This document shows positions 27,764 through 35,337 of a stretch of DNA of 64,000 nt, one piece after another. A model generated the notes under the pieces. That model ran no database searches. It saw only the letters and a program-made list of their open reading frames with translations, and was not told the origin of the DNA. The DNA is from an uncultured Pirellulaceae bacterium (GTDB taxonomy: Bacteria > Planctomycetota > Planctomycetia > Pirellulales > Pirellulaceae), in the NCBI GenBank assembly GCA_937967505.1, contig CALCJM010000033.1, forward strand, positions 24,607 through 88,606. Reading direction: 5' to 3'. The first letter of the stretch is position 1; the number at the start of each line of letters is the position of its first letter. Made by a program: the position numbers and the translations under genes.

Positions 27764-29437
27764 ATGAAACATGATCAAACCGATGTCACGATCCTCGGCG
27801 GTGGCCTTGCCGGGCTGTCCTTGGCACTGCAAATCCGCCAACGTTTGCCCGCATCGCACATCACGGTTCTGGAAAAACGCGTGCATCCGGTGCAGGAAGC
27901 GGCACACAAGGTCGGTGAATCCACCGTCGAAGTGGCAGCGCACTACTTTTCAAAAGTGCTGGGTCTGAAAGAACACATTCTTAACGACCAACTTCCCAAA
28001 CTGGGCCTGCGTTTTTTTTTCCCCGCCGGTGACAATACAAAAATCGAAAACCGTTTGGAATTGGGAGGGAAACGCTATGCGCCCGCCCCCAGCTACCAGT
28101 TGGACCGGGGCAGGTTTGAAAACTACCTGGCCGATCGCTGCCTGAGTGTCGGGATTGATTTTCTCGATGCGGCGAAGATTGATAAAATCCGGTTGGGAAA
28201 ATCAGGGCAAATGCACGAGGTAGATTTTAAGTGGGAAGGCAAACCGGAAACCATTCACAGCCGGTGGGTGGTCGATGCCAGTGGCCGCCGTGCGTTTTTG
28301 AAGCGGCAACTGGGACTGAAAAAAGAATCACCGCACATCGCCAACGCGGCGTGGTTCCGCATTGGCAAACACATCAAAATCGATCAGTGGTCCGACGACC
28401 CGCACTGGCAATTGGGCCACGACGGGAAATTGGCGCGCTGGTACAGCACCAATCACCTGATGGGCCAGGGCTACTGGGTGTGGCTGATTCCTCTGGCGTC
28501 AGGTTCCACGTCGCTGGGGATCGTCGCGGCAGAGGAATTTCATGGCCTGTCCGATTTCAATTCAATGGAAAAGGCCATCACCTGGTTGGAGCAGCATGAA
28601 CCTCAGTGTGCCGATGCCGTCAAAGCCAGCCGCGATTGCATCCAGGACTTCCGCGCAATCAAACATTACGCGGTGGAAAGCAAACAGGTATTCTCCGGCC
28701 AGCGATGGGGGATTACCGGTGAGGCAGGTTTTTTCCACGATCCATTCTATTCTCCGGGCAGCGACTTTATCGCGTTCTCCAACACCTTTCTGACGGATCT
28801 GATCCAGCGCGATCTGGCAGGCAAGGGGTTTCGCCTCCGGGCATTTTCTTATGACAAAATCTTCAAGAAATTCTTCTACGGAACATCGACGGCCTACCTG
28901 AATCAGTACCGTGTGTTTGGCAATCCGGTAGTGATGCCGGTGAAAATTCTATGGGACTATATGATGTACTGGTCCATCACAGGCAATATTTTCATGCACG
29001 ACCAAATCTGCCATCAGACGATGTACCTGCGGAACATGACGAAGCTCTCGCGGCTGGGGAAGCTGAACCACTTTATGCAGGATTTTTTCAGCAAGTGGCA
29101 TGATGCCACCGCATGTTCAAACGAACCCGGCGGGGTGGGCGGATGTATCGACATTTCGCAGATCCCAATCGTGCGAGAGTCCAACTCACGCTTGTTGGAA
29201 CAAATGAGTAACGGGGATTTTGCACAGAATTTCGCCAACAGCGTGGCACAACTGGAAACCTTGTGCGTCGAGATCGTCAAACATTCAGGCTTGAATATCT
29301 CGCCGCCAGTTCGTTCTTCAGGAAAGGCGTCCATTCGCCACCACGCGTTCGCACATATTTTTGCAGCCTGCCGTCCATCACATTCCACCACCGAAGAAGG
29401 TATACCTGATTCCAAGCGCGCTCTTTCGGCAGGTTGA
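27764..29437 (+). CDS. Flavin-dependent halogenase-family protein 2
   Basis: A 557-residue paralogue of the preceding protein, aligning over its whole length apart from the C-terminal 60 residues. GGGLAG is at 12-17, GEST at 51-54, the candidate lysine K79 in [11 protein letters not shown], and WxWxIP at W238-V-W240-L-I-P243. Conservation of all motifs in both copies argues that both are active rather than one being a decaying duplicate. Different residues around the substrate tunnel (for example after FFF) suggest different acceptor positions or substrates. The ATG lies one base after the previous stop. The cluster probably ends here. Confidence 0.82.
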   Translation: MKHDQTDVTILGGGLAGLSLALQIRQRLPASHITVLEKRVHPVQEAAHKVGESTVEVAAHYFSKVLGLKEHILNDQLPKLGLRFFFPAGDNTKIENRLELGGKRYAPAPSYQLDRGRFENYLADRCLSVGIDFLDAAKIDKIRLGKSGQMHEVDFKWEGKPETIHSRWVVDASGRRAFLKRQLGLKKESPHIANAAWFRIGKHIKIDQWSDDPHWQLGHDGKLARWYSTNHLMGQGYWVWLIPLASGSTSLGIVAAEEFHGLSDFNSMEKAITWLEQHEPQCADAVKASRDCIQDFRAIKHYAVESKQVFSGQRWGITGEAGFFHDPFYSPGSDFIAFSNTFLTDLIQRDLAGKGFRLRAFSYDKIFKKFFYGTSTAYLNQYRVFGNPVVMPVKILWDYMMYWSITGNIFMHDQICHQTMYLRNMTKLSRLGKLNHFMQDFFSKWHDATACSNEPGGVGGCIDISQIPIVRESNSRLLEQMSNGDFAQNFANSVAQLETLCVEIVKHSGLNISPPVRSSGKASIRHHAFAHIFAACRPSHSTTEEGIPDSKRALSAG

Positions 29438-29559
29438 GGCAAACAGGAGTGGAAGCGGTTGATCGCATCTGTATCGGTTACAATAAAGTGGTGCATGGCG
29501 GTATGCCGAACGCTTCCCTCACCCAGATCATTTCAACACACTCCCGGGCAATCACAGCG

Positions 29560-30624
29560 ATGCGAAGTATCCCTCGACAATTCATTGAACGCTTGATTGT
29601 TTCGGTCGCACTGTTGGTTTTACCCGCTGGCGGAATCGCCAGCGCCGTCGCCCAACAGTCCACGCAGTCCGACCCCCCAGCGCAGCAGCCTTATCTTGGC
29701 GTCTCCAAGGTCAAAGTATTTGACTACGAGGGCTGTATTGAGCTGAAGAATGAGACGACGCGTGTGGTACTAGGGCATCATCGCGGCGGGCGCGTATTGA
29801 AATACGAATTGAATGGCCGCGACGCACTCTATCTGGCCGATGAATCAGGATGGAAAGCGCACTTGGCAGGGCTGAAAAGCCAATTGACCGCCGGGCGGTT
29901 TGATTTGGGGCCTGAACATCTGCAAGTGCGCGGAAACACGATCTGGCAAGATGCATGGACGGTCGCCCCAACCGGAGACCGGCAGGCAACCATGACCAGC
30001 CAAGTCGATCCCGCATCCGGATTACAGGTCACCCGCACCTTCAGGCTGGCCGGGGAATCATCGCGGTTGACCGTCACCCAAACGGTTTTCAACCGTGGTA
30101 AACAGCGCGTCCGCCAGTGCTATTGGAGCCGGACATTTGCCAATCACGGCGGAACAGCGATCATTCCCTGCGCGCCTTCGAAAACCCGGTTACCGAAGAT
30201 GTACTATCTTGCCCCCAACCTCAAATCGATCAACATCTATCCGGAAGAAGAGGCCGTCCGGCGAGAGGGAGATTTTCTGATCGTCGATCGCCCTCCATCG
30301 ACGCCGAAAATGGGGTTTGATGCCGTCAAAGGCTGGGTGGCGTACCAGACCAGAGATGACCTGCTGTTCGTGAAGCGCTTTGAGGTGTCCGAAACTAGGA
30401 ACTACGGCGAACCAACGGGGATCAATCTGTCGATCTGGTATCCTCCCAAAGCAATGATACCTTGCTGCGAGGTGGAACCCATCGGCCCCATGCAGGATCT
30501 TGCCCCCGGCGAGCAAGCGTCCTACAGCGTGGATTGGTGGCTGCTGAACAGCGCGTGGCCAGGCGAAGGGAAAGTCGATCCCGTGGAAGTTGAGACGATG
30601 GTTCAAAAGCAGTGTTTGCGATAG
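29560..30624 (+). CDS. Secreted DUF4380-like (aldose-epimerase-fold) protein
   Basis: About 354 residues from ATG 29560, chosen because it starts a signal peptide (IPRQFIERLIVSVALLVLPAGGIASAVAQ); the frame stays open to 29434. The mature part begins IELKNETTRVVLGHHRGGRVLKYELNGRDALYL, the opening pattern of DUF4380 proteins, which have a galactose-mutarotase-like beta-sandwich. Its middle and end (PAGDRQATMTSQVDPASGLQVTRTF-like strands, then LAPGEQASYSVDWWL) also fit that fold. Role unknown. It follows the halogenases in the same direction after 122 bases, so co-transcription with the PKS cluster is possible, though secreted relatives are common elsewhere in planctomycetes. Confidence 0.6.
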   Translation: MRSIPRQFIERLIVSVALLVLPAGGIASAVAQQSTQSDPPAQQPYLGVSKVKVFDYEGCIELKNETTRVVLGHHRGGRVLKYELNGRDALYLADESGWKAHLAGLKSQLTAGRFDLGPEHLQVRGNTIWQDAWTVAPTGDRQATMTSQVDPASGLQVTRTFRLAGESSRLTVTQTVFNRGKQRVRQCYWSRTFANHGGTAIIPCAPSKTRLPKMYYLAPNLKSINIYPEEEAVRREGDFLIVDRPPSTPKMGFDAVKGWVAYQTRDDLLFVKRFEVSETRNYGEPTGINLSIWYPPKAMIPCCEVEPIGPMQDLAPGEQASYSVDWWLLNSAWPGEGKVDPVEVETMVQKQCLR

Positions 30625-30694
30625 CACCGGGACAGTGCATGGTGAGTCGGTCGTCTCCGGGAGAGAGACGACTACTCATCGTTCGCGCACTCCG

Positions 30695-32923
30695 TCAAGC
30701 CAAATACCCGGATGCGATTGTTTCGAAGTCGAATGGTGTGATTCCCTCATCAACGGCGAACAGGGAATCTGCCTCCTCAATCCTGTCGCATGCTTCCCCA
30801 CGGGCTTGCACATGCAGCGAAAACAGATCAAACAAATTTGGTTTCGTCATGCTTTCAATCCCGGCACCGTAGTGCTGCATACCGCGCATGTTGCCTTCGA
30901 TATTGACGTTGTGGCATGGCATCGACTTCAACGCCAGGTCAGCCCAAATTGCAGCCCGGCCCTTCAGATCGATCAACATCGGGATTGAGATGCGGTGGTT
31001 GGCTGCCAAATCAATCCTGTCCCGAACCGTGGCAGGCTCAAACACTTCACCCGACTGGGGCTTATCGCGGGACATCCACCCCACGTAACACTCCGGCAGG
31101 TCACAATATGGGTGGCGGGTGAATGACATCACTGAACAGACTACATAGCGAGCACCGGCCTTTCGAAGTTTATCGAGATCAATATCAATAAACTCACTGG
31201 CCCCATTGGGGGCCGATGTAATGTCACCACTGTGACAACAGCCCAGCTTCGTGGCCTTGAGATTGGTGTAAGAAATATGGTTCAGGTATCTCCAGCTGGC
31301 ATCAAAGATCGTCGCCGACAGGTCAAGGTCAACGCGTCCGGTATCCTGGCTATTTACTTTGCCCTCTTTCCACCAAAGAAAAAATCGTACCACATTGGCG
31401 TCAGGTAAAGGCAATCGCGATCCGCGCGCTACCGTCCGCAGCGACTTGCTGGCCGAGCGCCGGGAAAATGGAACGGTGAAGTTCTGCAGATCCTCCGACA
31501 CAAAACACTTGCCCAACGAAGGAAGTGCGGAGAATCGCTCGACAAGTGCCGCCTTTGCCAATTCCACGACTCGTTCCGCCATTGCGGGTGCGAGCCATGA
31601 TTTCGCCAGTGGAACGCGCATCAGCCTTGAAATCTGCCCTTTGGGAAACACCGTACGCATCGGTTGCAACATCGGAGTATGCTTGTGCGCACTGGCCGGT
31701 TTCATCAGCGACCGAACAGCTTTTTCGAAGAACGGTAGGGATTGCTTTTCAGGCGTGTCTTTGAGCCGTCGCGGACTCTGATCATAAGCGCGTTGTTTGA
31801 AGTGGGCGATCAACTGAAGTAAGACAGGCGTCGAAACGTCGCCGGCGACTTTCGCAAAACAGTCTAACACCCGGTCGGCTTTGTCGGGCCCCTCACGTAA
31901 TAGATGATCCAACCGCCGCGCCAGTTCGCCCGGGCGCTGACACAGTAACACCGCCGTTTTGGCCGTGTCGCCCTCACGCAGAAGCTGTTCGACTTTCGAA
32001 TTGAAGGTGACCGGTTTTTCATTCCTGCGCAGTCGTTGGATTGCCGCCAACGCCAGCGGGAACTGTTTGCCATACTCACCAGGATGCAGGCGTTCAGCTA
32101 GGCGAATCCACTTGCCGCGATGGCGGTGCAGATCTTCATCAGGCCGAGTGACTTTGTCCAGCAACCCCAGCAAAACGCGGCGATGATTTCTAGAAAAGGA
32201 AACAAATCGCGTCGATGCGGCAAGGCTCGTGTCGCCGCCAGAAATTTCCGTTGCCAATCGCAGCACATCGGTCGCTGTCTTGAGGAATCGGCCAAGCAGC
32301 GGCGCGGGATTTTCGACGCGCTCCAGCAAGAACTTGCAGACTACCGATTGTATTTCTTTGAAGGGAATCGATTCAGGCAGCACTTCCTCGATGTGGTCGC
32401 GACATGCTTCCAGCAAACCTCGCAAATCACTTTGATCGGACTTCGACAGCGATGTGTTCGACGCAATCAAGCCCCGACATACACTCTGAATCGTATTTTC
32501 ATCAGCCAACTGCAGAACCTTCAAGTTCTCTGCAATTACCAGCGCGTTACGCGGCCGTTTGTTGTAGTGCGGAAGAATCCCCTCACCAATCACGTCGCCG
32601 TAATAGTGAAGAAGCGCGTTTAAATACAGCTCTGCTTCCGACGCTTCCATCACCTGAGCAGGAAAGTTGGGGTACATCGGAAGATACCTTACATCTCCAC
32701 CCACCATTTTCAACAAATGCGGCAGCAGTGATTCTGCGAGCCCAAGTAGCTCGTCGGGCGTCCACGTCTGTAGGCGTTCGATAACATCCGCAGAAAATGT
32801 GAAACCAACCGACTCCAGATTCTTGCTCAGCGCAGCGACAAACTCGGGACGCGCACTTCTGTTTTGACCGGGAACAAACACTTTCAGTGTCCGCCGCAAG
32901 ACAATTCTTTGAACCGAATTCAT
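30695..32923 (-). CDS. Large cytoplasmic protein with TerD-like C-terminal domain
   Basis: A 742-residue protein without a signal peptide or TM segment. Residues of about 1-510 are helical, Leu/Arg-rich and repetitive in feel (LLREGDTAKTAVLLCQRPGELARRLDHLLREGPDKADRVL). From about 529 the sequence turns to TerD-like beta structure: RVDLDLSATIFD, a GDITSAPNGASEFIDIDLDKL segment matching the calcium-binding GDxxTG...DE-x-IxIDL region of TerD/CABP proteins, then ARYVVCSVMSFT. TerD domains occur in tellurite-resistance and stress operons. MXAN_6230/SCO0854-type proteins share a similar long helical part plus TerD-like end. No other ter genes are here, so its role is open. Confidence 0.6.
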   Translation of the reverse strand: MNSVQRIVLRRTLKVFVPGQNRSARPEFVAALSKNLESVGFTFSADVIERLQTWTPDELLGLAESLLPHLLKMVGGDVRYLPMYPNFPAQVMEASEAELYLNALLHYYGDVIGEGILPHYNKRPRNALVIAENLKVLQLADENTIQSVCRGLIASNTSLSKSDQSDLRGLLEACRDHIEEVLPESIPFKEIQSVVCKFLLERVENPAPLLGRFLKTATDVLRLATEISGGDTSLAASTRFVSFSRNHRRVLLGLLDKVTRPDEDLHRHRGKWIRLAERLHPGEYGKQFPLALAAIQRLRRNEKPVTFNSKVEQLLREGDTAKTAVLLCQRPGELARRLDHLLREGPDKADRVLDCFAKVAGDVSTPVLLQLIAHFKQRAYDQSPRRLKDTPEKQSLPFFEKAVRSLMKPASAHKHTPMLQPMRTVFPKGQISRLMRVPLAKSWLAPAMAERVVELAKAALVERFSALPSLGKCFVSEDLQNFTVPFSRRSASKSLRTVARGSRLPLPDANVVRFFLWWKEGKVNSQDTGRVDLDLSATIFDASWRYLNHISYTNLKATKLGCCHSGDITSAPNGASEFIDIDLDKLRKAGARYVVCSVMSFTRHPYCDLPECYVGWMSRDKPQSGEVFEPATVRDRIDLAANHRISIPMLIDLKGRAAIWADLALKSMPCHNVNIEGNMRGMQHYGAGIESMTKPNLFDLFSLHVQARGEACDRIEEADSLFAVDEGITPFDFETIASGYLA

Positions 32924-32947
32924 GTATCCGTAACAGTCCCCATGAAG

Positions 32948-32961
32948 AAAAAAAGTGGTGG
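32948..32961 (-). terminator. Closing arm plus T run after the permuted tRNA
   Basis: The 3' arm CCACCAC (32961-32955) is followed directly by seven T (32954-32948). Paired with GTGGTGG at 33085-33079 it resembles the descending arm of an intrinsic terminator, which would define the 3' end of the transcript. Confidence 0.4.
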
Positions 32962-33085
32962 AGATTGGGAGCGCTGAAATACCAATGCTCTGCCAACTGA
33001 GCTACCCTTTCCGGGGAAAGAGGTGGGACTCGAACCCACGACCCTTGGTTCCAGGTTTAGAAGGAAGCACTCTCATAGCCACCAC
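32955..33085 (-). tRNA. Putative circularly permuted tRNA, best read as Glu (UUC)
   Basis: On the minus strand the 3' tRNA half comes first. It has anticodon-stem ACCAA (33049-33045), variable loop GGGTC, T arm GTGGG-TTCGAGT-CCCAC (33039-33023) and acceptor strand CTCTTTC (33022-33016). A four-base linker CCCG follows, then the 5' half: acceptor GAAAGGG (33011-33005), T8, A9, D arm GCTC-AGTTGGCA-GAGC, A26 and anticodon-stem TTGGT (32985-32981). The acceptor pairs seven of seven (one G-U), and the anticodon stem pairs five of five. T8, A14, G15-C48, G18, G19, A21, T54, T55, C56 and A58 are all present. Joining ATTTCA (32980-32975) to A33050 gives a seven-base loop with U33 and anticodon UUC; Gln UUG or CUG are possible with other junctions. 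The flanks also pair: GTGGTGG with CCACCAC, and GAGTGC with GCGCTC. Confidence 0.6.
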
Positions 33086-33095
33086 GTGTTTTGTA

Positions 33096-33198
33096 AGGCG
33101 ACTGGCAGTTGGGAATTTACCATCCGTTGGCGACGCTGCCAGCGTCGGAGCGAAGCTGGCAGCATCCCCAACGGCAAGCTTTCAACTGCCAATCGCCT
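33096..33198. repeat. Palindromic repeat family 1, copy B (complete)
   Basis: The unit is 103 bases. The outer arms AGGCGACTGGCAGTTG and CAACTGCCAATCGCCT are inverted repeats with one mismatch. The inner arms GTTGGCGACGCTGCCAGC and GCTGGCAGCATCCCCAAC form a second, nested palindrome. It begins 11 bases upstream of the paired 5' flank of the permuted tRNA. Confidence 0.85.
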
Positions 33199-33542
33199 AA
33201 AATTTACCTTCGACACCTCACAAGCAAGCTGTACCAAACGCTGGTCAATAGACACCGTGGCGTATTATAGGTTCATCTTCGAGAGGCACAAACCGAGAAA
33301 AACCCCGGGAACCCAAAACCCAGTTGAACGACCAATTCAAGCTCACCAAATGTGCGAAGTCTTTTCTGCAAGTGGTTCCTCTGCGAAGCGATGTAAAACG
33401 ATTGGATCCTCCAACCAACGAAAAAGCGGATGCAGATGGGCTCGCAAGCGCTCCATGAATTTGTGCCCGGAAATTCCCGACTGGCTTGCCGATTGGCGTC
33501 CTGTCGCGGTATCATGTTGGCGTTCTATCGACAGGGATATTC

Positions 33543-35297
33543 ATGGCCATCACCGATTCAATGCACGGAAAAATTCATCAGGGCGACTGCATCGTCGGCC
33601 TGAAGACAATCCCCGCCGGCACGGTTGATCTGGCCTTCGCCGATCCACCATTCAATATCGGATTTAAATACGACCAGTACGATGATACGCTCGAAGATGA
33701 CCAGTATCTTCAGTGGTCGCACGACTGGATGACCCAGATCTTTCGTGTGCTCAAGGACAACGGCACCTTCTGGCTGGCCATCGGTGACGAATACGCCGCC
33801 GAACTAAAAGTGGCCGCGAAAAAAATTGGCTTCCATTGCCGCAGTTGGGTGATCTGGTACTACACCTTCGGCGTCAACTGCAAGAAAAAATTCACGCGCT
33901 CACACGCACACCTGTTTCATTTCGTGAAAGACGAAAAAGATTTCGTCTTCAATCATCTGGACATGGACCTGCGTGTGCCCTCGGCACGGCGGTTGATCTA
34001 CAACGACGCCCGCGCCAATCCGATTGGCCGAATGCCGGACGATACATGGATCCTCCGCCCACAGGAACTGGTCAACGGGTTCGAACCCGACGAGGATACC
34101 TGGCATTTCCCGCGCGTCGCCGGAACCTTCAAGGAGCGCGCCGGTTTCCATGGCTGTCAGATGCCTGAACAACTGCTGGGACGCATCATCCGTACCTGTT
34201 CGGTAGAAAACGATCTGGTCATTGATCCGTTTTCAGGTAGCTCAACCACCGTCGCGGTTGCCAAAAAGTTGGGCCGACGGTTTTTCTCATTCGAACTGTC
34301 CGAAGAATACGTCCGCTTGGGAACAGAGCGACTGGACCGAATCTCGGTTGGCGATCCCTTGGACGGGGCAGAAGAACCCTCAATGAGTGGATTGCTGAAA
34401 AAGGAAAAACAAACTAAAAAATCGACAAAGCAAGAACACAAACAACCGGCGACTCTGTTCGCCAACGAGAACAAAATTCACGACATGATCGCCGCCGAAG
34501 AAGACGGTATCATCGAAGCGTTTGCCAACGCCAACCGTGGCTATCCGATCGATCGTCTGGTGGCAGACCCGATTTTGAACGAGGATTTCCAGTTGGCATG
34601 CGAACGGTTGTCAATTCCGGGTACGCCGGCCGAACGTAATCGGTTTTTATTTCGCGTCCGCAAAGCTGGCCGATTGAAGTCTGCGGGCGTGAACACGCAA
34701 ACCAAAACGCGGATTGGCTGGAAGGACATTGAACCCTTTGTGTTTGCCAGCGAGATCGCGTGGCGGCAAGTCACCAACAGGTATCGCATGGGACTGGACG
34801 AGATGTTTTGCGACCCGCGTATTGCGGCGCAGTTTGACAAAATTGCCGCTGATTTCTCACCCGGTTTCACCGCCCTGGAGTATCGCTGGGCGGCGCTGCG
34901 GATTCGCAAAGAAGGTCACAACGGGCTGAATCGGACCGGGCTCCAATCCACAAATAAATTTGGCATCTCCCAACTGAACAGGGCCGGAATCAAAGACGCG
35001 ACGCCCATCGCCCTTGCGGATTTGAGTTTTGACAAAATTGAACAGGGGCCCGGTGTTTATCTGATTCGCCAAAGCGATGCGACTGCGTTATACGCAGGTG
35101 AAACCGACCAGCTGGCGTCGCGCATTTGTCGTACCTTTGAAGCAGGTCCACGCGATTTGTGGCTACAGCGTTGTGCTGATCTGGAGATCTTCATTCTGCC
35201 GCTGGAATCGGTTGCCGACTACCGGTTCGCCCGTCAAAGCCTGCTGTTGAAATGGCACCGTCCGCAGTGGAACTACGTCGATCACCTCAAAGCTTGA
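33543..35297 (+). CDS. DNA (N4/N6) methyltransferase with C-terminal GIY-YIG-like domain
   Basis: A 584-residue protein. ATG 33543 has AGGG eight bases upstream; the ATG at 33561 is an alternative. The catalytic motif IV, DPPF, is at residues 34-37. The AdoMet-binding motif I, DPFSGSSTT (starting at 228), comes after it, the beta-class order of bacterial N6-adenine or N4-cytosine methyltransferases. A charged Lys-rich linker (about 280-310) and a helical middle follow. The last 85 residues read GVYL (504-507) ... YAGE (517-520) ... a downstream Arg, the layout of a GIY-YIG nuclease domain, though YIG is YAG here. No separate restriction gene is adjacent. The protein could be a fused modification/cleavage enzyme or an orphan regulator; the target sequence is unknown. 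Confidence 0.82.
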   Translation: MAITDSMHGKIHQGDCIVGLKTIPAGTVDLAFADPPFNIGFKYDQYDDTLEDDQYLQWSHDWMTQIFRVLKDNGTFWLAIGDEYAAELKVAAKKIGFHCRSWVIWYYTFGVNCKKKFTRSHAHLFHFVKDEKDFVFNHLDMDLRVPSARRLIYNDARANPIGRMPDDTWILRPQELVNGFEPDEDTWHFPRVAGTFKERAGFHGCQMPEQLLGRIIRTCSVENDLVIDPFSGSSTTVAVAKKLGRRFFSFELSEEYVRLGTERLDRISVGDPLDGAEEPSMSGLLKKEKQTKKSTKQEHKQPATLFANENKIHDMIAAEEDGIIEAFANANRGYPIDRLVADPILNEDFQLACERLSIPGTPAERNRFLFRVRKAGRLKSAGVNTQTKTRIGWKDIEPFVFASEIAWRQVTNRYRMGLDEMFCDPRIAAQFDKIAADFSPGFTALEYRWAALRIRKEGHNGLNRTGLQSTNKFGISQLNRAGIKDATPIALADLSFDKIEQGPGVYLIRQSDATALYAGETDQLASRICRTFEAGPRDLWLQRCADLEIFILPLESVADYRFARQSLLLKWHRPQWNYVDHLKA

Positions 35298-35337
35298 GCA
35301 GGCTGGATGGTCCATTGCCAGTCCGCCAATCAAATGC

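Larger units (their letters stand above)
32924..33542. other. Intergenic region with permuted tRNA-like gene and repeat copy B
   Basis: A 620-base gap between the TerD-like gene and the methyltransferase. It holds the permuted tRNA structure (32948-33085) and palindromic family 1 copy B (33096-33198). The rest, 33199-33542, has no convincing gene. Open frames crossing the region translate the tRNA (RWDSNPRP-type peptides) and are not proteins. Confidence 0.6.

Noticed and set aside
32948..33085. Permuted (two-piece) tmRNA
   Set aside because: tmRNAs lack a normal D stem and anticodon stem. Here both are complete, there is no tag-coding region, and the element is too short.
32955..33628. Plus-strand open frames containing RWDSNPRP- and MGLEPTTLGSRF-type peptides
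   Set aside because: These peptides are the well-known translation of the complement of tRNA T and acceptor arms. They mark the tRNA-like element, not a protein.
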